Shown here piece after piece: positions 1-8,192 of a DNA stretch of 63,470 bases; position 1 is the first letter of the stretch, and each line of letters begins with the position of its first letter. The notes beneath the pieces were generated by a model. That model saw only the letters and a list, made by a program, of their open reading frames with translations. It had not been told where the DNA came from and made no database searches. The DNA is from Klebsiella pneumoniae (GTDB taxonomy: Bacteria; Desulfobacterota; Binatia; UBA12015). The position numbers and the translations under genes were made by a program. The DNA lies in assembly GCA_945872365.1 (NCBI GenBank), contig CAMBZJ010000018.1, positions 1 through 63,470 of the forward strand. Reading direction: 5' to 3'.

Positions 1-1502
1 CTCGTACCGTAGGTCTCCCGCCGCCGCATCGCCGAGAAGATCGCGTCGCGGGAGTTCTCCTCCGCCCACACCACCGCGAGGCCACCGGGGCTGTCGTCCA
101 CACGGCTCCTCCCGCAACTCACGCTGCCCGGTGGGTTGTTCGGCGGACAAGTCTTCGGTCCTCCCAGGTAGAGACGCCGCGCTTCGGTGTCGTCGTTGAC
201 TCCCTGGTGCCCCTTGAAGTCCTCCTCGACCGTCGCGCCCGGAATCGCATTGTGCGTGTCGGTGCCGCCGATCATCCCCACCTGGAAGGGATTGGCGCCG
301 ACCTCCTGCTCCTTTTGCAGCCCGAGCTTGAGCGCCTCGCGCACGAACATGCTCGCCGGGTAGTCGAGGTCCGGATTCCTCACGCCCTGGTAGATGCCGA
401 CGCGTTGCGCCAGTTCGAACGTGCACTGTTCATCCGTGGTCCCGGCACCGGTCCGGCACTCGGCACTGCCCTTGTGCTGGTAGACCTCGACCAGCGGCTC
501 GCTCGCCGCCCGCTCGAGGGCGTCGGCCTGGTTCATCGGGCTGCCGTCGGCGTTCTCGGTCTTGAACATGTAGCCGCCGCTCAAGGCCGAGTTGTGCGGA
601 ATCGCGAGCCAGTCGCAGCCCGGCTTGCCCTCCTGGCATGCGGCGCGAAGCGCCTTCCAGAGACCCTGTGGTTTCGGCTCGCTGATGTAGGTCACCGGCA
701 GGTCGGGCACGATCGCGTTGCGGAAGACGACGTTGCGGTGCAGATTCGCGCCGGTGAACAGATCGGGCTGTGATGGGCTTCCCGTCCACTCGTAGGCCGG
801 GAAAGTCGTGAAGGAGCAGCTCGACGAGCGGTCGTAGAACTGCTCGGCGACGTCCTGGAGTTCCTGCCAGACCGGGGAGGCTCCCTCGATGCAGGCGGTC
901 GGCGGGGCACCGCAGACCTCGGGCGGGTAGAACGGCTCTGGGTTTACGACCGCTGGCACCAGCAACTCGACGAAGACCTTCTGGACGAGGGCCGGATCAC
1001 CCGAAGTCGACGCCTCGCGCACGTTGCGACAACCGGCGCTCTCGTACCCGGAACTCCCGGGATCGAAGCAGACCTGGTAGACGCCGAAGCCCTCGGAGTG
1101 ATCGGTCACCGCGGTGAAGTCGAGGGGGCGGCGCAGTCGCAGGGGCCGGGTACCGTGGCCATCGGCATCGTAGGGCGAGAGCAGGATCTCGCCGCCGCGC
1201 GCGAACTCGTAGGCGTCGGTCGGCGTCCCGAGCACGTTGAAGACGACCGCGTCGACGGAATACGTCGTGTGCACGTGCGCGTCCCCAAACCAGGGACTGC
1301 GGGTCACGTTGAAGTCGGCACAGGGCTCGCGGTTCTCGGTACGCTTCCATGGACCCGGCGGGTTCGGATTGACATCCGGGGTCGGCTCGACCGCCGGCGT
1401 CGGCGACGGCGCCGGCCGCGAAGCCGTGTTGCCGCAGGCCGCAAGTAGCACCATGGCGAACCAGACGATGTCTCGCCCCTGCATCGGCTTCGGTCGGAAC
1501 AT
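1..1502 (-). CDS. DUF3604 family lipoprotein, C-terminus cut by window edge
   Basis: Reading the minus strand from the ATG at 1502 gives an open frame that runs off the left edge without a stop (about 500 codons). The N-terminus has a short hydrophobic segment ending in a lipobox (MVLLAAC, Cys about residue 23), so it is probably an exported lipoprotein. The mature part carries the DUF3604 signature WFGDAHVHTTYSVDA, then FTAVTDHSEGFG, GGTDTHNAIPG and, near the edge, RRRETYGT. These histidine and aspartate motifs resemble the PHP/amidohydrolase metal-binding fold, but the substrate of the family is not established. A purine-rich GGGGAAAGG lies 7 nt before the ATG. Family assignment is firm; function is not. 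Confidence 0.85.
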   Translation of the reverse strand, partial: MFRPKPMQGRDIVWFAMVLLAACGNTASRPAPSPTPAVEPTPDVNPNPPGPWKRTENREPCADFNVTRSPWFGDAHVHTTYSVDAVVFNVLGTPTDAYEFARGGEILLSPYDADGHGTRPLRLRRPLDFTAVTDHSEGFGVYQVCFDPGSSGYESAGCRNVREASTSGDPALVQKVFVELLVPAVVNPEPFYPPEVCGAPPTACIEGASPVWQELQDVAEQFYDRSSSCSFTTFPAYEWTGSPSQPDLFTGANLHRNVVFRNAIVPDLPVTYISEPKPQGLWKALRAACQEGKPGCDWLAIPHNSALSGGYMFKTENADGSPMNQADALERAASEPLVEVYQHKGSAECRTGAGTTDEQCTFELAQRVGIYQGVRNPDLDYPASMFVREALKLGLQKEQEVGANPFQVGMIGGTDTHNAIPGATVEEDFKGHQGVNDDTEARRLYLGGPKTCPPNNPPGSVSCGRSRVDDSPGGLAVVWAEENSRDAIFSAMRRRETYGT

Positions 1503-1903
1503 GTCTATTGCCTTTCCCCTGCGCCAGCCCTCGCGAGACAGCGATAATGACTATTCACTTTTCGGGAACGGTTGTCATGATTCAGGACGACTGGTCAAGC
1601 GCCCATCTCGCGTTCGGTCGAACCAGCCGGTCTCGCCCGGAGGCTTTCCGGGATGCAGCGCTCGCACCCTGCCGCCATCTGGAATTCGGCGCTCGAGCAA
1701 AATGACGATTGGCCGGGCAAGCAAATGTCGGGAGATCCGCGAGAGGATGCTCGACGGCATCGCCCTGAAGATCCGCGGGGTCGGGATTGATCGTGTTCGA
1801 CGCTTCGCTCGATCGGGCCCGACCCGATCCGGGATCCCGCGAGTTCGCGGCCGGACCGCGAAAGCGCTGATCGCCCGGCGGGCACAAGCGGAATCGACTC
1901 GGC
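1503..1903. other. Gene-free interval
   Basis: About 400 bases between the start of the DUF3604 gene and the 3' end of the ferritin-like gene. It must hold the promoter and ribosome site of the DUF3604 gene (GGGGAAAGG close to 1510-1518, minus strand). The open frames crossing it in several phases overlap one another and read as arginine/serine-rich, low-complexity translations typical of GC-rich shadows. I see no tRNA, repeat or convincing terminator. Confidence 0.4.
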
Positions 1904-2512
1904 TCAGGCCTGCTCTGCTCGCCCCGCTCGCGTTCGGTTGGACTTGGCCCGTGGCATCGTCCCCGGCTGGGTGCGTCCGAGCCGCCGTTCCAGCAGCGCG
2001 TCAGCCCGGGCGAGAAGGGCCGTGTCCTTCGTATGTGTCTCGATCATGTAGCTCAGGTCACCGATGTCGTGGATGAGCATCTTGACCGCCTGCTCCCGCC
2101 AGCCGGGGTCGCGCACGACTTGCAGCAGGTCGACGACCACGTCCTCGAGTTCGGAGCCCTCGATGTCGACGGCCATCTCGAAGGCGCGCGGCGGCGCAAT
2201 GCCGCGCTTCGTCTCGCGTCGATAGCCGGCGAGCAGCGAGCGGAGCCTGACTCCCGTCGAGGTGTCGAACAGGATTTTCGCCTCGCCGGCGAGTGCGGGG
2301 TCGTTCTTCACGATCGTCTCGACGAGAACCAGCGCGCCGAAGTGCGCGGCCTCGCCGCGGGCCATCGCCAACCAGAAGCCCCGAAGTTCGTCGTCGTCGG
2401 CGAACACCCGGACGAAATCGGCATAGAGTTCCATCGTGCGGCGCTCGAGTTCGAGGGCCACTTCGAGAACCTCGGGGATCGTGGCCCGACGCAGCGACGA
2501 CGGCATCAACAC
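1904..2512 (-). CDS. Ferritin-like (rubrerythrin-like) domain protein
   Basis: A 202-residue, mostly helical protein. The first helix contains ELERRTMELYADF and the second ARGEAAHFGALVLVE, which looks like the E...ExxH pattern of the ferritin/rubrerythrin four-helix fold; a later helix has EGSELEDVVVDLL. The tail (about residues 180-202) is basic and rich in arginine, with no rubredoxin domain. Such proteins usually bind a di-iron centre and act on peroxide or store iron, but the ligand set here is incomplete by eye, so a non-catalytic or divergent member is possible. It stands alone, divergent from the next gene at 2586. Confidence 0.7.
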   Translation of the reverse strand: MLMPSSLRRATIPEVLEVALELERRTMELYADFVRVFADDDELRGFWLAMARGEAAHFGALVLVETIVKNDPALAGEAKILFDTSTGVRLRSLLAGYRRETKRGIAPPRAFEMAVDIEGSELEDVVVDLLQVVRDPGWREQAVKMLIHDIGDLSYMIETHTKDTALLARADALLERRLGRTQPGTMPRAKSNRTRAGRAEQA

Positions 2513-2585
2513 AGCTTTAGCAGGAGTTCCCCAGCCTGCTACGTCCGGGGCGGCGACCGCCTCCTCCGCGTGCTAGGGCCGGGCA

Positions 2586-3404
2586 ATGTTCGAGCACGAC
2601 GAGGAGGACCGCTTCGCGGCGGCCTTGCGGGAGTTGACCGACCTGCACGAAGCCGCATCGAGCCTCGTCGCATCGGGTGCTGAGTCCGAACGAGCATTCG
2701 CCGATGGCCTGCGTGTCGGAGACGTCGTGCGTCGCGCCGTCCGGCAGGGGCATCGCCATCGACCCGACGCCGGTGACGTGGCGGCGATCGAGTCGATCGC
2801 CGCGCACCTGCGCATCGTCCTCTCCCGAGCGCTCGACAGCCCCGAGGTCGAACGACTCCGCGGAGCCATGGCGGCCGGCGTCGCTTCGGCCATCTCCGAG
2901 GCCGCTCTTTCCGTTTTCGCCGACCTGGCGACGGCCGCGCCAGCCCCCGCGTGGGCCTACCGTGGCTGTCGGCTGCGTCGCCGACAAGGCGGCTTCGAGA
3001 CGATGCCGTCTCCCGCGGAAGTGGTCCGGGAAATCCACGCCCAGATCCGGAGGCCGCTCCTCGGCGGTACGGGAGACGAAGGCGCCGCGCAGGACCCCCT
3101 CGGATCGCTGCCCAGCCCGCTTGTCTTGTCGCCTTCTTTCGAAGCGTGCAGCTCGGAGGTGGCGCTGCGATGGCCGGTCGCGAAACTGCATGCGGAACCG
3201 TTGCTCTCGCTGCGAAGTGGCGACCTGTGGTTTTTCTCGCCCGAGGCGCAGGTTGCGCCGGTAGTCGTCGTTGCCGAGGCCGCCGACGACGAGTGGTGGG
3301 CAGCGAGCGAGGTCACCTTCCGCGATTGGTCGGCGGAGTTGCGGCGCCTGCTCGGCGCCGCGGGACTCGAAGTCGACGACTACTCTTCGTCGCTACCCCA
3401 GTAG
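2586..3404 (+). CDS. Hypothetical protein, 272 aa
   Basis: I do not recognise this protein. It starts MFEHDEEDRFAAALRELTDL with AGGG about 7 nt upstream. The N-terminal half is acidic-helical and alanine-rich; the central part (about 90-130) reads AAGVASAISEAALSVFADLA and could be a single amphipathic or weakly hydrophobic helix; the C-terminal part has tryptophan/phenylalanine-rich strands (SGDLWFFSPEA, DEWWAASEVTFRDW). No signal peptide or known catalytic motif is visible. It converges on the next gene and their 3' ends overlap by 25 nt. Codon choice (G/C at third positions) fits a real gene. Confidence 0.6.
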   Translation: MFEHDEEDRFAAALRELTDLHEAASSLVASGAESERAFADGLRVGDVVRRAVRQGHRHRPDAGDVAAIESIAAHLRIVLSRALDSPEVERLRGAMAAGVASAISEAALSVFADLATAAPAPAWAYRGCRLRRRQGGFETMPSPAEVVREIHAQIRRPLLGGTGDEGAAQDPLGSLPSPLVLSPSFEACSSEVALRWPVAKLHAEPLLSLRSGDLWFFSPEAQVAPVVVVAEAADDEWWAASEVTFRDWSAELRRLLGAAGLEVDDYSSSLPQ

Positions 3405-4063
3405 AAGGGCTCGCGACCGTCGAGGATGCGCGGGGTCACGAAGTAGGAGCCATCGGTGGTGACGTTCCAGATACCCGCTGCCGCTTCCTCGTCGCCTCCG
3501 TTCATCGCACCGGCAAAGCCTCCGGCCTCGGCGCCGACGATTCCGACCGCGAGTTTCACGGGGAAAAAGACGGTATTGATGAGCGTGGACCCCACGCTGA
3601 GGGCGGCGGCCTGCCCGCGCTCGACCGGGTAGCGCTCCACGAGCCGTCGCCTCACGTAGAGGTCGTCGTAGTAGTTGCGACCGGTTCCGAGCGTGTCGGG
3701 CGCCCGGTAGTCGACACCGGGTGCGGCCCCGGCGCGAATCGTCGCATAGGGATCCGATGGCGCGCCACCGTAAGCCCCGCCGGCGGGTGCTCCGTAACCG
3801 TACCCGCTCCCGTTCGAACCCGCCTGGGCACTGCCGTAATAGCCTGCGGTCGAACGGCCCGGGTCGCCCACGGGAACGGTTCCGTATCCGGGTGGTCCGC
3901 TCGGCGCGGCCCCTTGCGCGCCGAGCGCCCGGTTGCCTTCGTAGCGCGTGACCGAGTACGCATCGTAACCAGGATCGACCTGCCCTTCGGCTCGGGCGCG
4001 GTAAGCCGTTCCCAACAACGAAAAAGCGATCACGAGTGCGGTCGCGGCGAATCTCTTACGCAT
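3380..4063 (-). CDS. Secreted Gly/Tyr-rich protein of unknown function
   Basis: I choose the ATG at 4063 because GGGGAGA stands 6 nt upstream and it opens a clear signal peptide (MRKRFAATALVIAFSLLGTA, cleavage near ARA). The mature protein (227 residues in all) has a low-complexity Gly/Tyr/Ala/Pro stretch (about 40-110, e.g. GYGYGAPAGGAYGG) followed by a more ordered region with a hydrophobic segment (STLINTVFFPVKLAVGIVGAEAGGFAG, about 155-182) that could sit in the membrane or form a glycine-zipper helix. The C-terminus reads SYFVTPRILDGREPFYWG. Probably periplasmic or outer-membrane associated. The longer frame upstream (to 4276) lacks a ribosome site and is not used. Confidence 0.7.
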   Translation of the reverse strand: MRKRFAATALVIAFSLLGTAYRARAEGQVDPGYDAYSVTRYEGNRALGAQGAAPSGPPGYGTVPVGDPGRSTAGYYGSAQAGSNGSGYGYGAPAGGAYGGAPSDPYATIRAGAAPGVDYRAPDTLGTGRNYYDDLYVRRRLVERYPVERGQAAALSVGSTLINTVFFPVKLAVGIVGAEAGGFAGAMNGGDEEAAAGIWNVTTDGSYFVTPRILDGREPFYWGSDEE

Positions 4064-4189
4064 CGTCGTCTCCCCGGCCTCCCAGCCCGCGGCGCGCGGA
4101 CCCCTGAGTTCGATCATTCGGCGCCGCCCCCCGTTGAACATCGGCCCGACGCCTGTTTCTCTCCTAGCACGACCGTCGGTTGCCGGAAA

Positions 4190-4984
4190 ATGACGCTCTT
4201 CGCTCGCTGCTTCCTCCTCGTCTTCTGCCAACTCGGCGTGGGCGGACTGCTTTCCCTGGCGGTCCCGCCCTTTCACGACCTAGAACGTGGGTTCTTCAAG
4301 TCGAGCGGAGGGGTCTTCCTGACAGCCTCCCTGGTGGGCGGTCTCGGGACGATCTACCTGCGGCTCACGCGGGAGGCGAGCGGCGTCGGTCCTATCGAGG
4401 CCCTGCTCTGGCTTCTCCACTGCGCGCTCTTTGCCGCCTACTTGGCGACGCTCTGGGGCGACGAGACGCAGACTCGGGCTCGTCTCTTTGCCGCCGCACT
4501 GCTCTCCGGCGTGGCCGCCCTCACCGCGAGCGCATGGTCTCTCGCCCTGGTCCAAGGGCCCTGGATCGTCTTCCTGTCGATCGCGAATACGCTCGTCGGC
4601 GCCGCGGCGCTCGGCGCGGTGACCACCGGGATGCTTATCGGGCATTGGTACCTGATCGACACCAGCATGGAGATCGAGCCCTTCAGGCGCTGCTTTCGCT
4701 GGTTCGTCTGGACACTTGCAGCCGAGTTGGTGTGCATCGGCGCACTGGCGCTCCATCTCGCGATCTCGCCGCCGGCCGGGCTCGAGGAGCAGGCCCTTCT
4801 GCTCGCGCTCCGTGTCGTCCTCGGTCCGCTTGCGGCACTCGGCATCGCGTTCATGATCTACCGCGTGCTGCTCATCCCGCAGACGATGGCTGCGACCGGG
4901 CTGTTCTACATCGCGACGCTCGCGGTGCTGGTCGGCGAGTTCCTCGGACGCTACTTCACCTTTCGCACCGGACTGCCGCTCTGA
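4190..4984 (+). CDS. Multi-pass integral membrane protein
   Basis: A 264-residue protein with about seven or eight hydrophobic segments, starting at the first residue (MTLFARCFLLVFCQLGVGGL). A segment with GMLIGHWYLIDTSMEIEPFRR sits in the middle, with possible metal- or haem-binding histidine, but no family motif that I can name with certainty. The ATG at 4190 is the first in frame that begins the membrane part; the open frame extends much further upstream, but that portion is the antisense of the neighbouring secreted-protein gene and is not coding. It is divergent from that gene and convergent with the cold-shock-like gene at 5027. Confidence 0.65.
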   Translation: MTLFARCFLLVFCQLGVGGLLSLAVPPFHDLERGFFKSSGGVFLTASLVGGLGTIYLRLTREASGVGPIEALLWLLHCALFAAYLATLWGDETQTRARLFAAALLSGVAALTASAWSLALVQGPWIVFLSIANTLVGAAALGAVTTGMLIGHWYLIDTSMEIEPFRRCFRWFVWTLAAELVCIGALALHLAISPPAGLEEQALLLALRVVLGPLAALGIAFMIYRVLLIPQTMAATGLFYIATLAVLVGEFLGRYFTFRTGLPL

Positions 4985-5026
4985 GAGTCGTATCCCCGCG
5001 CGGGAGGAATCTGCGTGCTGCGAGCG

Positions 5027-5326
5027 TCAGGGCGGCGGAAAGAGCTTCGTCACACGCAGTCCGCGCGACGTCCAGCCGAGATCGAACCCGACCTTCAGAC
5101 CGTTGGAGAGCGCGTAACTGCGCGGGCCCGCCATGAGTTCGCCAAGCACGATCACGTGTTCGAGGTCGAAGGGGATGTCGCGTCCGCTCGCGCTGCGCAC
5201 GACCCCGGTTCCCGAGCCCGGCGCCCAGCGCAGGATCGTCCCGACGTAGGCGATCGGCCCCGCTTCGGAGGGCCCCGTCGCCTCGTTCTCGGAGTCCGGG
5301 TCGTCGAGGTCCCGGCCTGCGCTCAC
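5027..5326 (-). CDS. Small cold-shock-domain-like protein coupled to the reductase
   Basis: A 99-residue protein whose GTG start at 5326 overlaps the stop of the upstream reductase (GTGA), a sign of translational coupling. After an acidic N-terminus the pattern GTILRWAPGSGTGVVRSASG, then IPFDLEHVIV, then LSNGLKVGFDLGWTSRGLRV follows the cold-shock/OB-fold layout (first strand with an aromatic, Gly-x-Gly loop, late Gly-x-x-Val-x-Phe strand). It lacks the classical RNP1 KGFGFI and RNP2 VFVH sequences, so it is a divergent member that may not bind nucleic acid in the usual way. The role beside a siroheme reductase is unknown. Confidence 0.6.
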   Translation of the reverse strand: MSAGRDLDDPDSENEATGPSEAGPIAYVGTILRWAPGSGTGVVRSASGRDIPFDLEHVIVLGELMAGPRSYALSNGLKVGFDLGWTSRGLRVTKLFPPP

Positions 5327-6969
5327 CGGATCTCGCCGACGACGACCGCGCGGGCCACCGCGTCGAGTTCGTCGGCTCCGACCCGTTCCACGAACTCCGC
5401 GAAACGCTCGTCGGACTGGCGTCCCCGTCCGTAGAGCGCAGCGACCGCCGCAACCACGCGCGGCGCGTCGTCTTCGGCGAATCGGCCGGCGATTCGCTTG
5501 CCGACTCGGCTGCGGCCCTCTCCCACCGCACCACCGACCAGGATCGAGTAGTGCGGGAGGTCGCGTCCGTCCTCGCTCTTCACCATCATGCCGGTCAGGC
5601 CGACGTCGCCGACGTGGTGCTGCCCGCAGGAATTGGGGCAACCGCTGATCTTGACGTGAAACGGCCCGAGGGACGCCGCGTCCACGCGCGCCTCGGCGAG
5701 GTGGGTTCGGATCCGCTCTCCGACGCCCATCGAGCGCGTGACCGCGAGGCTGCAATAGTCGAGCCCCGGGCAGGCAACGACGTCGGTCAACAGGGACGCC
5801 CCGCCCTCGGCGAGGGCGAGGTCGACCAGCGCCGAGTGCAGCGCCTCCAGTGATGCGCGGGGCACCCACGGCAGGACGAGGTTCTGCTCGTTGGTCGCGC
5901 GCACCGTGCCATTGCCGTGTTCGCGGGCGAGCCGGGCGATCGCGCGGAACTGGTCGGAATCAATGTCGCCGAGCGGCAGAGTGACCGTCACCGCGACATG
6001 GCCCGGATCCTTCTGCGCGGAGGCGTTCGTCCGCATCCAGGCTTCGAAACCGGGCCGCGCGGGAGCGCGCCGGGGCGTCGAGATCGGCGGCGGCACGCGA
6101 TGGGCGTCCACGGCCTCGCGCACGTCCGAACGCAGGTCGGCTCCCCGCTCCGACTCGACCTTTACCACCTCGGCGAGCACGGTCGAGCGGAACGCCTCGA
6201 CGCCGAGTTTCTTCACCACGAACTTCAGGCGGGCCTTGTGCCGATTCTTGCGCTCGCCGGCGCGGTGATGCACCCGCACGATCGCCTCGCACCAGATCAG
6301 CACGTCTTCGGCGGGCACGAAATCGGCCACTTTCACGGCGAGCGACGGTGCGGCCCCGAGGCCCCCACCGGCCCAGACCGAGAAGCCCCTCTCGGATCCG
6401 CGTGCCACGGCGTAGAGCCCGATGTCGTTGATGGCCGCTTGGGCGCAGTCGAGCGGGCAGCCCTCGACGCCGATCTTGAATTTGCGCGGCAGCGTCAGGT
6501 TCAACGGGTTGAACAGGAATCCGTCGTGGATCGCCTGCACGTAGGGCGTGACGTCGAACGGCTCGTCCGGCGAGACCCCGGCGAAGGGACAGGCGGTCAC
6601 GTTACGCACGCTGTCGGCACACGCGCCGCGCGTGGTGATGCCGACCGCTTCGAGCCGAGCGTACATCTCGCTCACCTTGTCGATCGGGACCCAGTGAATC
6701 TGGACGTCCGCGCGGGTGGTGACGTGGGTGATGCCTCGCCCGTAGTCGTCGAACACCGCGGCGAGAGCATCCATCTGGTCGGCGGTCATCGCGCCTCCGG
6801 GCACCTTGATGCGCTGCATATAACTCGTGTGATCGAGTTGGTAGTACAGGCCGTAGGAGAGCCGGATCGGGCGGAACTCGCCGTCCTGAATCTCCCCGCG
6901 ACGGTAGGCTTCGACGCGACCCGCGTGAAGTTCCCGCGCCTCGTCGAACTGCTGCTTGGTCGGTCTCAT
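5323..6969 (-). CDS. Ferredoxin-type nitrite/sulfite reductase (siroheme, 4Fe-4S)
   Basis: A 548-residue assimilatory reductase that moves six electrons to nitrite or sulfite. Two ferredoxin-like/siroheme half-domains are visible: the first with HVTTRADVQIHWV (about 82-94) and TACPFAG; the second ending in the cluster ligands C400-x5-C406 and C444-x3-C448 (ACPGLDYC and SGCPNSCGQ), the classical spacing that holds the 4Fe-4S cluster coupled to siroheme. Length matches the ferredoxin-dependent family. Sequence reading cannot decide between nitrite and sulfite. A CbiX chelatase at 61.2 kb could supply siroheme. The gene is divergent from 7096 and its stop overlaps the next small gene. Confidence 0.9.
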   Translation of the reverse strand: MRPTKQQFDEARELHAGRVEAYRRGEIQDGEFRPIRLSYGLYYQLDHTSYMQRIKVPGGAMTADQMDALAAVFDDYGRGITHVTTRADVQIHWVPIDKVSEMYARLEAVGITTRGACADSVRNVTACPFAGVSPDEPFDVTPYVQAIHDGFLFNPLNLTLPRKFKIGVEGCPLDCAQAAINDIGLYAVARGSERGFSVWAGGGLGAAPSLAVKVADFVPAEDVLIWCEAIVRVHHRAGERKNRHKARLKFVVKKLGVEAFRSTVLAEVVKVESERGADLRSDVREAVDAHRVPPPISTPRRAPARPGFEAWMRTNASAQKDPGHVAVTVTLPLGDIDSDQFRAIARLAREHGNGTVRATNEQNLVLPWVPRASLEALHSALVDLALAEGGASLLTDVVACPGLDYCSLAVTRSMGVGERIRTHLAEARVDAASLGPFHVKISGCPNSCGQHHVGDVGLTGMMVKSEDGRDLPHYSILVGGAVGEGRSRVGKRIAGRFAEDDAPRVVAAVAALYGRGRQSDERFAEFVERVGADELDAVARAVVVGEIR

Positions 6970-7048
6970 CGCGGTCTCGCCCCCTCCGATGCGTGAGAAA
7001 AGCAGGCCTTTCCACCGGGTGCAATCGCGACGACCACTCGGGCCTTCG

Positions 7049-7073
7049 CACCCGGGCCTTTCGCGCCCGGGTG
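7049..7073. other. Perfect 9-bp hairpin in divergent intergenic region
   Basis: CACCCGGGC and GCCCGGGTG face each other across a 7-nt loop (ctttcgc). It lies between the divergent reductase and membrane-protein genes, 22 nt before the GTG of the latter. It could be a leader hairpin or operator; there is no T-tract, so an intrinsic terminator is unlikely. Confidence 0.35.
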
Positions 7074-7095
7074 GTTTCGGCTATTCGGCTCAGGC

Positions 7096-7557
7096 GTGCT
7101 GCTCTGGACCCATCTTCTGGCGACCGGTCTCTTTCTGGGATCGACGGCGGGAATCGCCCTCTTTACGGTGCCACGGGCCGCGCGGCTGTCCGGCGCGGTC
7201 GAACGGCGGGCCTACCTGGTGCGCACTTTCCGCGTGTACGACCCGCTGGCGATCGCGCTCCTAGGGATCATGGTGATGACGGGGGCCTGGAGCGTGACCG
7301 GCTTCAAGCAGAGCCTCGGGGCCGACTACGGGACCTTCGCAGCACACCTCGCCTGGAAGCTCGCCCTCGCCTTCCTGGTGGTCATGTCGGGCACCTGGGT
7401 CACCTTCGGCATCGGGCATCGACTGGTGCGCCAGGAGGAGTGGGACGAGCCGATCGACGAGGCGCGCATGAACGGCGTCCTCGGTCGTCTGCGCGGTGCC
7501 GCCTGGACCACGGTCCTCCTGACGATTGCCACCATCGCCGTCGCGGCCGGGCGATGA
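7096..7557 (+). CDS. Small 4-TM membrane protein (CopD/DUF2269-like)
   Basis: A 153-residue protein with four hydrophobic helices: LWTHLLATGLFLGSTAGIAL, LAIALLGIMVMTGAWSV, LAWKLALAFLVVMSGTWV and AAWTTVLLTIATIAVAAG. The His in helix 1 and the pattern of the second and third helices recall the CopD/DUF2269 group of small haem- or copper-linked membrane proteins, but I cannot identify it firmly. Start is GTG at 7096 with only a weak AGG upstream. It ends 50 nt before the efp start and may be cotranscribed with it. Confidence 0.6.
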   Translation: MLLWTHLLATGLFLGSTAGIALFTVPRAARLSGAVERRAYLVRTFRVYDPLAIALLGIMVMTGAWSVTGFKQSLGADYGTFAAHLAWKLALAFLVVMSGTWVTFGIGHRLVRQEEWDEPIDEARMNGVLGRLRGAAWTTVLLTIATIAVAAGR

Positions 7558-7606
7558 ACCTCGTCTCGCCACCGTCTGCAATCGGATCGGCGAGGCCCCT
7601 GCAGTG

Positions 7607-8173
7607 GTGATTCCCGCGACCCAACTCCGCGCGGGCATGGTCATCCTCTACAACAACGATCTCTACCGCGTGACCAACGTCACGCACCTGACCCCCGGCA
7701 ACTGGCGCGGAATGGTCCACACGAAGCTGCGGAGCCTGCGCACCGGCAACGCCACGGAGAACCGCTTCCGGTCCGAAGACAAGCTCGAGCGCGTGAGCCT
7801 CGAGCAGCACGAGATGGAGTTTCTGTACGCCGACGGCGACCAGTACCACTTCATGAACACGACCAGCTTCGAGCAGATCGCGCTCACCGCGGAAGACTTG
7901 GGCGATGCGAAGGCCTACCTTCTGCCCAACCTGAGGCTCGTGGTCGAGACCCACGAGGGGCGACCGCTCGGCGTCGAGTTGCCCAAGTCGATCGACTTGA
8001 AGGTCGTCGAAACGATCCCCGGCCAGAAGTCGGCAACCGTCACGAATGCGCTCAAGCCGGCCAGGACCGAGACCGGACTCGTCGTACCGGTTCCGAACTT
8101 CATCGAGGTCGGCGACATGATCAGGGTCGACACCGAAACCGGCACCTACCTCTCGCGCACGAAGGCCGACTGA
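7607..8173 (+). CDS. efp: Elongation factor P
   Basis: Binds the ribosome between P and E sites and relieves stalling at polyproline. The 188-residue product (start GTG at 7607; GTG at 7604 is equally possible, GAGG lies at 7592) has the three-domain EF-P layout: an N-terminal KOW-like domain (MIPATQLRAGMVI...VHTKLRSLRTG), the OB domain with LPKSIDLKVVET, and the C-terminal GLVVPVPNFIEVGDMIRVDTETGTYLSR signature. At the loop tip, where E. coli has the modified Lys34 (PGKGQA), this protein reads PGNWRG, placing Asn (residue 32) at the modification site. It therefore cannot take the EpmA lysyl or EarP rhamnosyl modification at that position. Confidence 0.92.
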   Translation: MIPATQLRAGMVILYNNDLYRVTNVTHLTPGNWRGMVHTKLRSLRTGNATENRFRSEDKLERVSLEQHEMEFLYADGDQYHFMNTTSFEQIALTAEDLGDAKAYLLPNLRLVVETHEGRPLGVELPKSIDLKVVETIPGQKSATVTNALKPARTETGLVVPVPNFIEVGDMIRVDTETGTYLSRTKAD

Positions 8174-8192
8174 GCCACGGGAAGCCCGCCGC

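Noticed and set aside
2951-4189. Long + strand frame continuous with the membrane-protein gene
   Set aside because: It is antisense to two better-supported genes, is Arg/Gly-rich without domain pattern, and the conserved hydrophobic part starts at the ATG at 4190.
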